Shown: positions 1-6,939 of the stretch, in pieces | Position numbering within the stretch: the stretch's first letter is position 1 | Layout of the letters: every line of letters begins with the position of its first letter | NCBI GenBank assembly: GCA_916048145.1 | Contig: CAJZGT010000014.1 | Coordinates: forward strand, 1 to 14,530 | Direction of reading: 5' to 3' | DNA from: an uncultured Streptococcus sp. | GTDB lineage: Bacteria; Bacillota; Bacilli; Lactobacillales; Streptococcaceae | Length of the DNA stretch: 14,530 bases | Program-made: the position numbers and the translations under genes | Notes under the pieces: generated by a model | What the model was told of the DNA's origin: nothing | Databases searched by the model: none | What the model saw: only the letters and a program-made list of their open reading frames with translations

Positions 1-1727
1 CTGTCTTGGCTCCTGAGCATGACTTGGTTGACGCTATCACAAGTCCAGAGCAAGCAGAAGCTGTAGCAGACTATAAACACCAAGCTAGCCTTAAGTCTGA
101 CTTAGCTCGTACAGACCTTGCCAAAGAAAAAACTGGTGTTTGGACTGGTGCTTATGCCATCAACCCTGTCAATGGTAAGGAAATTCCAGTCTGGATTGCC
201 GACTATGTTCTTGCTAGTTATGGTACAGGTGCAGTAATGGCTGTTCCTGCTCATGACCAACGTGACTGGGAATTTGCCAAACAGTTTGACCTTCCAATCG
301 TAGAGGTGCTGGAAGGTGGAAATGTAGCAGAAGCTGCCTACACAGAAGATGGACTTCATGTCAATTCAGACTTCCTAGATGGATTGAATAAAGAAGACGC
401 AATTGCTAAGATTGTGGCTTGGTTGGAAGAAAAAGGCTGTGGACAAGAGAAGGTTACCTACCGTCTCCGCGACTGGCTCTTTAGCCGTCAACGTTACTGG
501 GGTGAGCCAATTCCAATCATTCATTGGGAAGATGGAACTTCAACAGCTGTTCCTGAAAGTGAATTGCCACTTGTTTTGCCTGTAACTAAGGATATCCGTC
601 CCTCAGGTACTGGTGAAAGTCCACTAGCTAACTTGACAGATTGGCTTGAAGTGACTCGTGAAGATGGTGTCAAGGGTCGTCGTGAAACCAACACCATGCC
701 ACAATGGGCAGGTTCAAGCTGGTACTACCTCCGCTATATTGACCCACACAATACTGAGAAATTGGCTGATGAGGACCTCCTCAAACAATGGTTGCCAGTA
801 GATATCTACGTTGGTGGGGCAGAGCATGCCGTTCTTCACTTGCTTTACGCTCGTTTCTGGCATAAATTCCTCTATGACCTCGGTGTTGTTCCGACTAAGG
901 AACCATTCCAAAAACTCTTTAACCAAGGAATGATTTTGGGAACAAGCTATCGTGACCACCGTGGGGCTCTTGTGGCAACCGATAAGGTTGAAAAACGTGA
1001 CGGTTCTTTCTTCCATGTGGAAACAGGAGAGGAGTTAGAGCAAGCGCCAGCCAAGATGTCTAAATCGCTCAAGAACGTTGTTAACCCAGACGACGTGGTG
1101 GAGCAATACGGTGCCGATACCCTTCGTGTCTATGAAATGTTTATGGGACCACTTGATGCTTCGATTGCTTGGTCTGAAGAAGGTCTGGAAGGAAGCCGTA
1201 AATTCCTTGACCGTGTTTACCGCTTGATTACAAGTAAGGAAATTGTTGTGGAAAACGATAGCGCTCTTGACAAGGTTTACAATGAAACCGTTAAAGCTGT
1301 CACAGAGCAAATTGAGTCTATGAAATTCAATACAGCCATTGCCCAACTTATGGTCTTTGTCAACGCGGCGAACAAGGAAGAAAAACTCTATGTGGATTAC
1401 GCCAAAGGCTTTATCCAATTGATCGCCCCATTTGCGCCTCACTTGGCAGAAGAACTCTGGCAAACAGTTGCAGCAACAGGAGAATCTATCTCTTATGTAG
1501 CTTGGCCAACTTGGGATGAAAGTAAATTAGTTGAAGACGAAATTGAAATTGTTGTCCAAATCAAAGGAAAAGTCCGTGCCAAACTCATGGTCGCTAAAGA
1601 CCTATCACGCGAAGAATTACAAGAAATTGCTCTAGCAGATGAAAAGGTTAAAGCAGAAATTGACGGTAAGGACATCGTAAAAGTAATTGCGGTACCGAAT
1701 AAATTGGTTAATATTGTTGTGAAATAA
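1..1727 (+). CDS. leuS: Leucyl-tRNA synthetase, C-terminal two thirds (5' end outside window)
   Basis: Class I aminoacyl-tRNA synthetase that charges tRNA-Leu in the cytoplasm. The frame is open from base 3 to the TAA at 1725-1727, giving about 574 residues. Bacterial LeuRS is usually about 830 residues, so roughly the first 260, including the HIGH motif, lie upstream. The visible part starts inside the editing domain, with [20 protein letters not shown] covering the hydrolytic pocket that clears mischarged tRNA. The catalytic core resumes with [29 protein letters not shown] and [19 protein letters not shown]. The class I signature KMSKS is encoded at 1053-1067, followed by the anticodon-binding helical domain and the small C-terminal domain ending in NKLVNIVVK. 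No frameshift or internal stop is seen. The gene ends in its own terminator 7 bases later, so it is transcriptionally separate from the next module. Confidence 0.97.
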   Translation, partial: VLAPEHDLVDAITSPEQAEAVADYKHQASLKSDLARTDLAKEKTGVWTGAYAINPVNGKEIPVWIADYVLASYGTGAVMAVPAHDQRDWEFAKQFDLPIVEVLEGGNVAEAAYTEDGLHVNSDFLDGLNKEDAIAKIVAWLEEKGCGQEKVTYRLRDWLFSRQRYWGEPIPIIHWEDGTSTAVPESELPLVLPVTKDIRPSGTGESPLANLTDWLEVTREDGVKGRRETNTMPQWAGSSWYYLRYIDPHNTEKLADEDLLKQWLPVDIYVGGAEHAVLHLLYARFWHKFLYDLGVVPTKEPFQKLFNQGMILGTSYRDHRGALVATDKVEKRDGSFFHVETGEELEQAPAKMSKSLKNVVNPDDVVEQYGADTLRVYEMFMGPLDASIAWSEEGLEGSRKFLDRVYRLITSKEIVVENDSALDKVYNETVKAVTEQIESMKFNTAIAQLMVFVNAANKEEKLYVDYAKGFIQLIAPFAPHLAEELWQTVAATGESISYVAWPTWDESKLVEDEIEIVVQIKGKVRAKLMVAKDLSREELQEIALADEKVKAEIDGKDIVKVIAVPNKLVNIVVK

Positions 1728-1733
1728 GATAAG

Positions 1734-1765
1734 AATCCTTCAGAGTAGAATCTGGAGGATTTTTT
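1734..1765 (+). terminator. Intrinsic terminator of leuS
   Basis: An 11-bp stem (AATCCTTCAGA at 1734-1744, TCTGGAGGATT at 1751-1761, one G-U pair) with loop GTAGAA runs straight into a T tract ending at 1765. It begins 7 bases after the leuS stop codon and directly precedes the -35 element of the next gene. Confidence 0.93.
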
Positions 1766-1767
1766 AT

Positions 1768-1796
1768 TTGACAGGAAGTTTCTGTTTTGTTAATAT
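1768..1796 (+). promoter_or_regulatory. Sigma-A promoter of the marR gene
   Basis: A perfect -35 TTGACA (1768-1773) and a -10 TAATAT (1791-1796) are separated by exactly 17 bases. The -10 lies inside the inverted repeat at 1786-1806, so a protein bound there would block RNA polymerase. Confidence 0.85.
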
Positions 1797-1806
1797 GATT
1801 AACAAA
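1786..1806. promoter_or_regulatory. Inverted-repeat operator over the marR promoter
   Basis: A perfect palindrome, TTTGTTAA-TATGA-TTAACAAA, with two more inner bases also pairing (9-base arms around ATG). It covers the -10 box and likely start site. The same core, TTGTTAA-N5-TTAACAA, recurs at 2301-2319 before the neighbouring gene. MarR proteins typically bind such palindromes and repress themselves. That this MarR is the ligand is inference. Confidence 0.75.
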
Positions 1807-1819
1807 GGAAAGAGAGATT

Positions 1820-2275
1820 GTGGATAAAAAAGAATTTATTGCATTTAATAATCGTTTCAATAGATTTATTTTAGCGTTTGACCAGTTAAAAAAAAATCAA
1901 CATAAAAGTGGTGTTGACAAATCCATTACTTTGAATGAGGTACATTTGATTGTTGTGATTGGGGAAAATCAGCCCTTAAATCTAGTAAAATTATCTGAAT
2001 TATTAGAAGTTTCAAGAAGTGCAATAACTCAAAGTGTTAGGAGATTGATTCAAAAAAATTTAGTTGTTTTTGATTTTGATCCGAATAATGGGAAAAATAA
2101 ATATTTGAGATTATCTGAAAAAGGCATCGAAATTTTTAAAATCCATAAGGAGCAACAAGCATATATTGAAAAATCAATCTTTTTAGTTTTAAACAACTAT
2201 AGTGAGGGGGAACTTCAAACAGTTGTGAAATTGATGGATGATATTGAAAAGGTGTGGGGAGAATTACCGTGGTAA
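1820..2275 (+). CDS. MarR-family winged-helix transcriptional regulator
   Basis: This 151-residue protein has the usual MarR length and layout: N-terminal dimerisation helices, a helix-turn-helix at about residues 54-81 (LVKLSELLEVSRSAITQSVRRLIQKNLV), a beta wing at 82-98 (FDFDPNNGKNKYLRLSEKG), then C-terminal helices that complete the dimer interface. MarR proteins usually repress a nearby gene until a small ligand binds or a cysteine is oxidised; no cysteine is present here, so ligand control is more likely. The start is GTG at 1820, behind AAAGGAAAGAGAG. The gene has its own strong promoter with an overlapping palindrome, and the same palindrome precedes the following hydrolase gene, so it probably controls both. 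It is more AT-rich than leuS, which fits accessory status. The ligand cannot be read from sequence. Confidence 0.88.
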   Translation: MDKKEFIAFNNRFNRFILAFDQLKKNQHKSGVDKSITLNEVHLIVVIGENQPLNLVKLSELLEVSRSAITQSVRRLIQKNLVVFDFDPNNGKNKYLRLSEKGIEIFKIHKEQQAYIEKSIFLVLNNYSEGELQTVVKLMDDIEKVWGELPW

Positions 2276-2287
2276 AAGTCACGGTAA
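2264..2287 (+). other. Perfect stem-loop spanning the marR stop codon
   Basis: TTACCGTG (2264-2271) and CACGGTAA (2280-2287) form a perfect 8-bp stem around an 8-base loop that contains the marR stop codon (2273-2275). What follows is AATTTCAAAT rather than a T run, so it is not a canonical terminator. It could slow 3' decay or attenuate readthrough into the hydrolase gene. Confidence 0.45.
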
Positions 2288-2295
2288 ATTTCAAA

Positions 2296-2319
2296 TATAA
2301 TTGTTAAGTAAATTAACAA
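2296..2319 (+). promoter_or_regulatory. Probable promoter and second MarR operator before the hydrolase gene
   Basis: A -10 TATAAT at 2296-2301 has no good -35 at 17 bases (2273-2278 reads TAAAAG), so the promoter may be weak. It abuts the perfect inverted repeat TTGTTAA-GTAAA-TTAACAA (2301-2319), which matches the core of the operator at 1786-1806 in arm sequence and spacer length. The repeat would overlap the transcription start, as expected of a repressor site. Confidence 0.65.
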
Positions 2320-2331
2320 AAAGGAGAAGAC

Positions 2332-3564
2332 ATGACTGTAAACATAGAAGTGATTTCACAAACAGATTTAGCGGATGAATCTTTTTATATTGCTATTAAT
2401 GGTTTAGAACCAAGGGCAATGTATTGTGTAGAAATGTACCTGTCTGATTATTACTGTATAAATGCTCCCTTGCTTTTAGATCATGATGTTATATGGAAAT
2501 CAACCGCAATTTTTTTATCTGATGAGGACGGTATGATTGATACCTCTCAGACAGCATCTATTTCGGGATCTTATAAAGGGATTTCAGAAATGGGCTTATT
2601 CTTTAATGCGAAACCGTTGAAGAATAGGAAAAGGAGATTACCGAGTTCTCTTGATAGAATTCCATTACGAGATTGTTTTGGTGTTGAAATTAAAATCAAG
2701 ATGGGGAAAGATGTAATCGCGGAGCAAAGTTTCGTAAGGCGTTATATGAATCTAGGAGTAAGATATCAAGATATCTATGACAAGTATTTTCAAGGTAGAT
2801 TATTTTGTGATGAAAAGTTAAGAAGGGCGCCAGCCGTGATTATTGTTAGCGGTAGTGAGGGAAGAATTGAAAAAGCTCAGAATATTGCCCAACTTTTATC
2901 TTCAAGAGGCTATATTTGTCTTGCGATAGCTTATTTTGGTTTAGAGGGATTACCCCAAAATTTAGAACGAATTCCAATAGAATGTCTGGAGGAGGCGAAA
3001 GATTTTCTATATCATCATCCTCAAGTTGATAGTACAAAAATAGGAATATATGGTCGCTCTAAAGGAGCAGAGCTTGTTCTGGCTGGACAAAGTATTTTGG
3101 AAGATGTGCAATGTTTGGTACTCAATTCCCCCTCAAATGTAATATTTGAGGGAATAAAGGGAAAACTCAACTCTCATTCATCTTCTTGGACATATTTGCA
3201 AAAGGAACTTCCTTATCAAAAATTTCAGTTAGGAGATTATTTGTTAAACAAGTTTTTTGGAAAACATATTCCTGAAGATAGTAGGGCTCAGATTGATGTG
3301 AGTAAAATTACCTCTCCTTTATTATTACTAGGAAGCGATGTTGATGAAATATGGAATGCGTCATCCGCGATAGATGGTATTATTTCACATTATAAAGGGA
3401 AATCCATTTTGTTTAAAAAATACCACGAAACAGGGCATATGTTGACGGTTGCTTATCAACCGAATCATCGTTATCGAAAAAATTGGCGTTTATTAATGAA
3501 AGAAAGTGTAGACTCTTGGTTTGCTACGATAAATTTTTTTGATACACATCTGAAAAAATTGTAG
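2332..3564 (+). CDS. Acyl-CoA thioester hydrolase / BAAT-family alpha/beta hydrolase
   Basis: A 410-residue protein resembling the acyl-CoA thioesterase/bile acid-CoA:amino acid N-acyltransferase family, which hydrolyses acyl thioesters or transfers the acyl group to an amino acid. Residues 1 to about 140 look like the beta-sandwich N-terminal domain (FYIAINGLEPRAMYCVEMYL). Residues about 165-405 form the alpha/beta hydrolase domain. The nucleophile elbow is GRSKGAE with Ser243; bacterial members carry serine where the animal transferase carries cysteine. The acid is Asp336 or Asp338 in GSDVDEIW, and the base is His369 in HETGHML, so the catalytic set looks complete. There is no signal peptide, hence a cytoplasmic enzyme. 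A strong AAGGAGA precedes the ATG. The gene lies 56 bases after the MarR gene and shares its operator. The natural substrate (acyl-CoA, a drug, a bile-acid-like thioester) is unknown. Confidence 0.85.
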   Translation: MTVNIEVISQTDLADESFYIAINGLEPRAMYCVEMYLSDYYCINAPLLLDHDVIWKSTAIFLSDEDGMIDTSQTASISGSYKGISEMGLFFNAKPLKNRKRRLPSSLDRIPLRDCFGVEIKIKMGKDVIAEQSFVRRYMNLGVRYQDIYDKYFQGRLFCDEKLRRAPAVIIVSGSEGRIEKAQNIAQLLSSRGYICLAIAYFGLEGLPQNLERIPIECLEEAKDFLYHHPQVDSTKIGIYGRSKGAELVLAGQSILEDVQCLVLNSPSNVIFEGIKGKLNSHSSSWTYLQKELPYQKFQLGDYLLNKFFGKHIPEDSRAQIDVSKITSPLLLLGSDVDEIWNASSAIDGIISHYKGKSILFKKYHETGHMLTVAYQPNHRYRKNWRLLMKESVDSWFATINFFDTHLKKL

Positions 3565-3732
3565 ATAGTGCTGAACCGTACTATAATAGTCCCAACTAAG
3601 ATAAAAACACAGTTCTGGTTGGTAGTCCAGTCTACAAAAGCAATTGTTCAAACAAGAGAAATTTGAACTCAAACAGTAAAAACATAGAGAGAAGTACAAG
3701 AGTTACTAGTGACTTTCTCTTTCATAAAATAG

Positions 3733-3766
3733 AACAGCTCTTCTCGGATAAAAAGAGCTGTTTTTT
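3733..3766 (+). terminator. Rho-independent terminator downstream of the hydrolase gene
   Basis: A perfect 10-bp stem (AACAGCTCTT at 3733-3742, AAGAGCTGTT at 3753-3762) with a 10-base loop is followed by T residues to 3766. It lies about 170 bases after the hydrolase stop and is the first strong plus-strand stop signal there. The minus-strand side has no clean T run, so it is probably one-directional. Confidence 0.85.
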
Positions 3767-3809
3767 GCTTGTATTGAAAATTCTTTTCATATATTATTTC
3801 CTAATGGAT

Positions 3810-3929
3810 TTACTTGTCGTCAAAAATTTGGCTAATGGAAGTTTCAAATTCAGGACAATACTTACTTGCTTCAAATTCAATCATATCATATTCAGCAGTT
3901 TCATTTTGATAGAAGGGATTGTGTGTCAT
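3810..3929 (-). CDS. Small acidic ORF, function unknown
   Basis: A 39-residue minus-strand frame from ATG (3929-3927) to TAA (3812-3810). It begins MTHNPFYQNETAEYD and ends FETSISQIFDDK. It is strongly acidic, with no membrane segment and no motif I recognise. No good Shine-Dalgarno precedes the ATG (AAAAATTAGCTAGAAATC), which argues against efficient translation. It lies 17 bases downstream of the decayed minus-strand stretch at 3947-4117 in a different frame, so it may be a tail piece of a lost gene rather than a working small protein. The amino acid composition looks protein-like, which is the main reason to list it. Confidence 0.3.
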   Translation of the reverse strand: MTHNPFYQNETAEYDMIEFEASKYCPEFETSISQIFDDK

Positions 3930-3946
3930 GATTTCTAGCTAATTTT

Positions 3947-4117
3947 TTATTGTTTGATTTGGCGAGAATAATACTACCGATTCTTGAATTTTTCGGCCAG
4001 ATGCGGTAAAACATCTCTTTTATAGCGCATATTTAAAAATATAATGTGTTGTTGTAAGTATTTTTAAGCTTCATTTAGCAATTCGGTAGGAGAAAAATAG
4101 CTGTAGCCTTCTCTACT
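3947..4117 (-). pseudogene. Decayed minus-strand coding remnant, family not recognised
   Basis: Read on the minus strand, one frame gives REGYSYFSPTELLNEA, stop (4066-4064), KYLQQHIIFLN, MRYKRDVLPHLAEKFKNR, stop (3976-3974), YYSRQIKQ, stop (3949-3947). The segments between the stops are rich in charged and aromatic residues and read like a continuous protein C-terminus in which two codons became stops. I cannot name a family. AT-rich noncoding DNA can produce such runs by chance, so this is a tentative call. Confidence 0.3.
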
Positions 4118-4122
4118 TTAAC

Positions 4123-4163
4123 TTAACCCTAATCATCTCACCACTTAACCTCTCATTTTAACC
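4123..4163. repeat. Three TTAACC repeats upstream of the ABC-LytTR operon
   Basis: TTAACC occurs at 4123-4128, 4145-4150 and 4158-4163 (start spacings 22 and 13), with a partial TTAAC at 4118. On the minus strand these read GGTTAA, which contains the GTT core of LytTR recognition elements. LytTR proteins usually bind two direct repeats about two helical turns apart, which the 22-base spacing roughly fits. Regulator binding is a guess. Confidence 0.3.
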
Positions 4164-4233
4164 ACTTATCTCAAAAGTCGATTTTTCTTTCATACTTTTT
4201 GTTAAACTAGTTAGATAAAAGGAGGGAAGAAAT

Positions 4234-5100
4234 ATGATTTTACAAGCTAAACATTTGAGCAAATGGTACGGCAATCATATGGCTGTTGACCATATTCAGT
4301 TAGAGTTTGAAAAAGGGAGTTTTAATGCTATTTTGGGTCCCAATGGTGCAGGAAAATCAACCACCATTTCCATGTTAATCGGTTTGAAAAAGCCGACACA
4401 AGGTCAGATTCGATATGCGCCAAATACGAAAATCGGAGTTGTTTTTCAAGCTAGTGTACTGGATGAGATGTTGACAGTTAGGGAAAATCTTACGATTCGT
4501 GCTCAACAGTATAAGGAGATTTCAGCAAGTCGTGTGGATGATTTGATCCATCAACTGGGTTTGACTGCTTTCCAGAAGCAACTATATGGGACTTTGTCAG
4601 GTGGGCAAAAACGTAGGGTTGATATTGCGCGTGCTCTTCTTTCACAGCCAGATATTCTTTTCTTAGATGAACCAACGACAGGTCTAGATATTCAGACTCG
4701 CAAAGCCATTTGGGATTTACTGTCTCGACTACAAAAGGATGAAGGGATGACTATTATTTTAACGACTCATTATCTGGATGAAGCGGATGAAGCGGATCAG
4801 ATTTATATCGTTGATCATGGAAAAGTGATTGCGCAAGGTTCTGCGACGGCTATTAAAAGTCAGTATGCATCTAATATTCTAAAAATTCGTTTTAAAGAAA
4901 TGAAGGGTTTAGAAAAGTTGCTACAGACTGGAATGACAGTAAAGGAAGAAAATGAGTTGGAATATCTTTTTTATCCAAGGACATCACTGGAAGCTATTGA
5001 ATATTTGGAAAAAGTACGAGAAGAAATTGATTCTTTTGAGTTTCGTCCAGGTACCATGGATGATGCCTTTATTGCACTTACAGGAAGAGAGGTTCGCTAA
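4234..5100 (+). CDS. ABC transporter ATP-binding protein (ABC-2 / multidrug type)
   Basis: A 288-residue ATPase that powers the permease encoded next to it. It has Walker A GPNGAGKST (residues 35-43), a Q-loop at Gln72, signature LSGGQKRRV (121-129), Walker B ILFLDEPT (141-148) with the catalytic glutamate, a D-loop GLD (150-152), and the switch histidine in TTHYLDEAD (His179). The tail after residue about 215 is the extension typical of DrrA/CcmA-like exporters and ends DDAFIALTGREVR. AGGAGGG lies 9 bases before the ATG. The stop codon TAA shares its last base with the ATG of the permease gene, so the two are translationally coupled. The cargo is unknown; such pairs export drugs, peptides or lipids. 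Confidence 0.95.
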   Translation: MILQAKHLSKWYGNHMAVDHIQLEFEKGSFNAILGPNGAGKSTTISMLIGLKKPTQGQIRYAPNTKIGVVFQASVLDEMLTVRENLTIRAQQYKEISASRVDDLIHQLGLTAFQKQLYGTLSGGQKRRVDIARALLSQPDILFLDEPTTGLDIQTRKAIWDLLSRLQKDEGMTIILTTHYLDEADEADQIYIVDHGKVIAQGSATAIKSQYASNILKIRFKEMKGLEKLLQTGMTVKEENELEYLFYPRTSLEAIEYLEKVREEIDSFEFRPGTMDDAFIALTGREVR

Positions 5101-5942
5101 TGTTAGCTTTATTGAAACGGAATTTTATCTTATATTTTCGTAATCGTTCAGGAGTATTTTTCTCATTATTGGGGGCATTGATTTCCTTCCTCCTTTATAT
5201 CATTTTTTTGCAGAAGAACTTGACGGATGCTTGGTCCCAACTCCCTGATAATACGAACCTTTTAAATAACTGGCTGATGGGTGGGACCTTGGCTGTGACT
5301 GGGATTACAACCAGTTTTACGGCTCTTACACAAATGGTACAGGATCGTGAAAATCAAGTGGATCAAGATCTCTTCTTGACAGATTTAGGTAGCTGGGGTT
5401 TACAGGTGTCCTATCTAATCAGTAGTATTGCCATCTCTTTTGTCATGCAGGTGTTTATGTTTGCTGTTATGGGGATTCATTTTAAAGAAAGTCCAGTTAT
5501 CAGTCATTTACCGGAAATTGCTTTGATTATGTTGTTAAGTAGTCTGCTTTCAAGTTTGATAAATATTCTCTTGATTTACCGTTTTCAATCTGTAGATAGT
5601 CTTGGCAAACTGGCAACTATAGTGGGAACTGCTTCTGGATTTTTAGTAGGAACTTATGTTCCTATTGGAGTTTTACCTGATTTTGCACAGATTATCATGA
5701 AGTGTACCCCTGCAACTTATATTGCTTCTCTTTATAGACAAATTTTAATGAAAGAACCATTAGAGACTGCATTTACAGGAAATAGCAGATTGTTAAAGGA
5801 ATTTCAAGAAAAAATGGGAATCCAAATCAACTGGCAAGAACTATTGACAAAGGAAGAGACATACTTTATAGTGGTTATTATATGTCTCGTCGCTATTCTT
5901 CTTTGGTTTTTATTTGTTAAAGTGTTTAGCAGGAGAAAATAA
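5100..5942 (+). CDS. ABC-2 type permease
   Basis: A 280-residue integral membrane protein with six predicted hydrophobic segments, at about residues 18-37, 57-78, 101-125, 139-160, 170-190 and 254-274, the usual ABC-2 fold. The stretch TYVPIGVLPDFAQIIMKCTPATYIASLYRQ resembles the conserved loop before the last helices of ABC-2 permeases. The region at about 218-252 is a soluble, charged loop (ETAFTGNSRLLKEFQEKMG) facing outside or forming a periplasm-like hinge. The start overlaps the ATPase stop by one base, so the two proteins are made in step. It forms the channel half of the exporter; its substrate cannot be inferred. Confidence 0.92.
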   Translation: MLALLKRNFILYFRNRSGVFFSLLGALISFLLYIIFLQKNLTDAWSQLPDNTNLLNNWLMGGTLAVTGITTSFTALTQMVQDRENQVDQDLFLTDLGSWGLQVSYLISSIAISFVMQVFMFAVMGIHFKESPVISHLPEIALIMLLSSLLSSLINILLIYRFQSVDSLGKLATIVGTASGFLVGTYVPIGVLPDFAQIIMKCTPATYIASLYRQILMKEPLETAFTGNSRLLKEFQEKMGIQINWQELLTKEETYFIVVIICLVAILLWFLFVKVFSRRK

Positions 5943-5960
5943 AAGTATATTGGAGAGAAA

Positions 5961-6416
5961 ATGAAGATTCGTTTTGAAATGAAGACAGAGTTTTCAGAAA
6001 AGGACCCACATATTGTAATTCAGGCAGCTCAGTTAACCGACCAAGCAAGGGAAGTCATGGAGTATTTAGAACAATTTTCAACGACCAATCAGGTGGCCAT
6101 TCCTATTCGAATGGATGATCATCTGGTCATGGTGAAGATTGAGGATCTTATTCTAGCTGATATTGACAAGAATTTATTAACCATTTATACGGTAGATGGG
6201 ATTTATAAAACTAAGGAAACATTGATGAGCTTTCAGAATCGGATTAATCGGCGTAACTTTATACAGATATCACGCCATTCAATTATAAACATTGACCACT
6301 TAGAATCGTTATCAGATAGTTTTTCAGGGAACATGATGGCTAAAATGACTCGGGGCATCAAATCTAGTGTGAGTCGGAAATACGTTAAGTCCTTAATGAA
6401 TTATCTAGGTTTATAG
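5961..6416 (+). CDS. LytTR-domain DNA-binding regulator without receiver domain
   Basis: A 151-residue protein with a short N-terminal part (about 1-45) that is not a response-regulator receiver, followed by a LytTR domain at about 48-150. Diagnostic stretches are VMVKIEDLILADIDKN, RRNFIQISRHSIINIDHLES and SSVSRKYVKSLMNYLG. LytTR domains bind direct repeats through beta-strand loops and usually activate transcription. GGAGAG precedes the ATG, 18 bases after the permease stop and 9 bases before the DUF3021 gene. Pairing of a stand-alone LytTR protein with a small membrane protein matches the streptococcal LytTR regulatory systems (HdrRM and BrsRM of S. mutans), in which the membrane partner inhibits the regulator. 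It is probably autoregulatory for this operon, with activity set by DUF3021 rather than by phosphorylation. Confidence 0.9.
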   Translation: MKIRFEMKTEFSEKDPHIVIQAAQLTDQAREVMEYLEQFSTTNQVAIPIRMDDHLVMVKIEDLILADIDKNLLTIYTVDGIYKTKETLMSFQNRINRRNFIQISRHSIINIDHLESLSDSFSGNMMAKMTRGIKSSVSRKYVKSLMNYLGL

Positions 6417-6425
6417 GAGAAAATC

Positions 6426-6845
6426 ATGAAACGATTAATTGATTATTTTGTATCGGGAATGCGCACGGCTTCCTTCTTTTATTTGAGTATGATGTTATTA
6501 GCTCAGTGTTATCCAAGCATTACCTATCCTGCACCAATGGTAAAAAATATTCTAGCTCTGTTTTTAATGGGTGGAATTATGGGGGTATTGACTTTAATAC
6601 TTGAAAAGCTAGAGTTTCTTGCTTTTAGTATACGTGTAGGAGTTCATTTATTAGTTACAGCTACTGTCTTAGTATTGACCTCTCTATTTTTTGGCTGGGG
6701 TTCAGTTTTATGGAGCTCTCTGCTTTGGTTCTTTTTCTTGTTAATTTATGGATTGATATGGCTGTATCAAATCTGGCAAACTCACAAACTCACCCAACGA
6801 ATTAATCAAGCCTTAGAGGATAAAAGACAGAAAACGGGTCACTAA
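6426..6845 (+). CDS. DUF3021 four-helix membrane protein, probable LytTR antagonist
   Basis: A 139-residue protein with four hydrophobic helices at about residues 13-29, 40-59, 70-90 and 95-116, and a positively charged cytoplasmic tail (THKLTQRINQALEDKRQKTGH). Length and layout fit the DUF3021 family, which is almost always found beside a LytTR gene. AGGAGA precedes the ATG by 6 bases, and the gene follows the LytTR gene by 9 bases. In studied streptococcal systems the membrane partner holds the LytTR protein inactive, and its loss turns the regulon on. That this protein does so is inferred from gene order and family. The cell signal it may sense is unknown. No terminator follows before the next promoter at about 6882. 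Confidence 0.85.
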   Translation: MKRLIDYFVSGMRTASFFYLSMMLLAQCYPSITYPAPMVKNILALFLMGGIMGVLTLILEKLEFLAFSIRVGVHLLVTATVLVLTSLFFGWGSVLWSSLLWFFFLLIYGLIWLYQIWQTHKLTQRINQALEDKRQKTGH

Positions 6846-6881
6846 TATAGTGTTGAGGATGAAGTTTGAAGACAGTGCCAG

Positions 6882-6910
6882 TTTCCAAAGAGAACAATTT
6901 GTGATATAGT
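6882..6910 (+). promoter_or_regulatory. Extended -10 promoter of the GNAT pair
   Basis: A -10 TATAGT (6905-6910) with TG one base upstream (extended -10), and TTTCCA (6882-6887) 17 bases before it as a -35. It lies 30 bases upstream of the first acetyltransferase ATG and separates this unit from the ABC operon. Confidence 0.7.
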
Positions 6911-6939
6911 ATTTTCAGCGTAAAACAAGGAGAAGAAAA

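Larger units (their letters stand above)
3565..4233. other. Gene-poor AT-rich gap between two accessory modules
   Basis: About 670 bases with no convincing intact long gene. Seen in order: short inverted repeats near 3570-3592 (ACTAT-A-ATAGT); a rho-independent terminator at 3733-3766; a 39-codon minus-strand ORF at 3810-3929; a minus-strand stretch at 3947-4117 that reads like decayed coding sequence; TTAACC repeats at 4123-4163; and the leader of the ABC operon. An open plus-strand frame at 3663-3938 runs through the terminator and has no ribosome binding site, so it is not called. No recognisable BOX element or insertion-sequence end was found. Confidence 0.6.

Noticed and set aside
102..1675. 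Several long antisense frames opposite leuS
   Set aside because: They mirror the codon bias of a real gene, have no ribosome sites or promoters, and show no recognisable domains.
3565..3660. Insertion-sequence end or RUP/BOX-type repeat after the hydrolase gene
   Set aside because: Short inverted repeats are present (ACTAT-A-ATAGT), but no target-site duplication, partner end or recognisable repeat consensus could be found by eye.
3663..3938. Plus-strand open frame of 91 codons with hydrophobic stretches
   Set aside because: It starts at TTG without a ribosome binding site and reads straight through the strong terminator at 3733-3766; its hydrophobic look comes from the AT-rich minus-strand content.
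4201..4216. GTTAAACTAGTTAGAT as promoter -10 or LytTR site for the ABC operon
   Set aside because: Candidate -10 hexamers (TAAACT, TTAGAT) lack matching -35 elements, and the two GTT cores are only 9 bases apart, too close for a LytTR pair.
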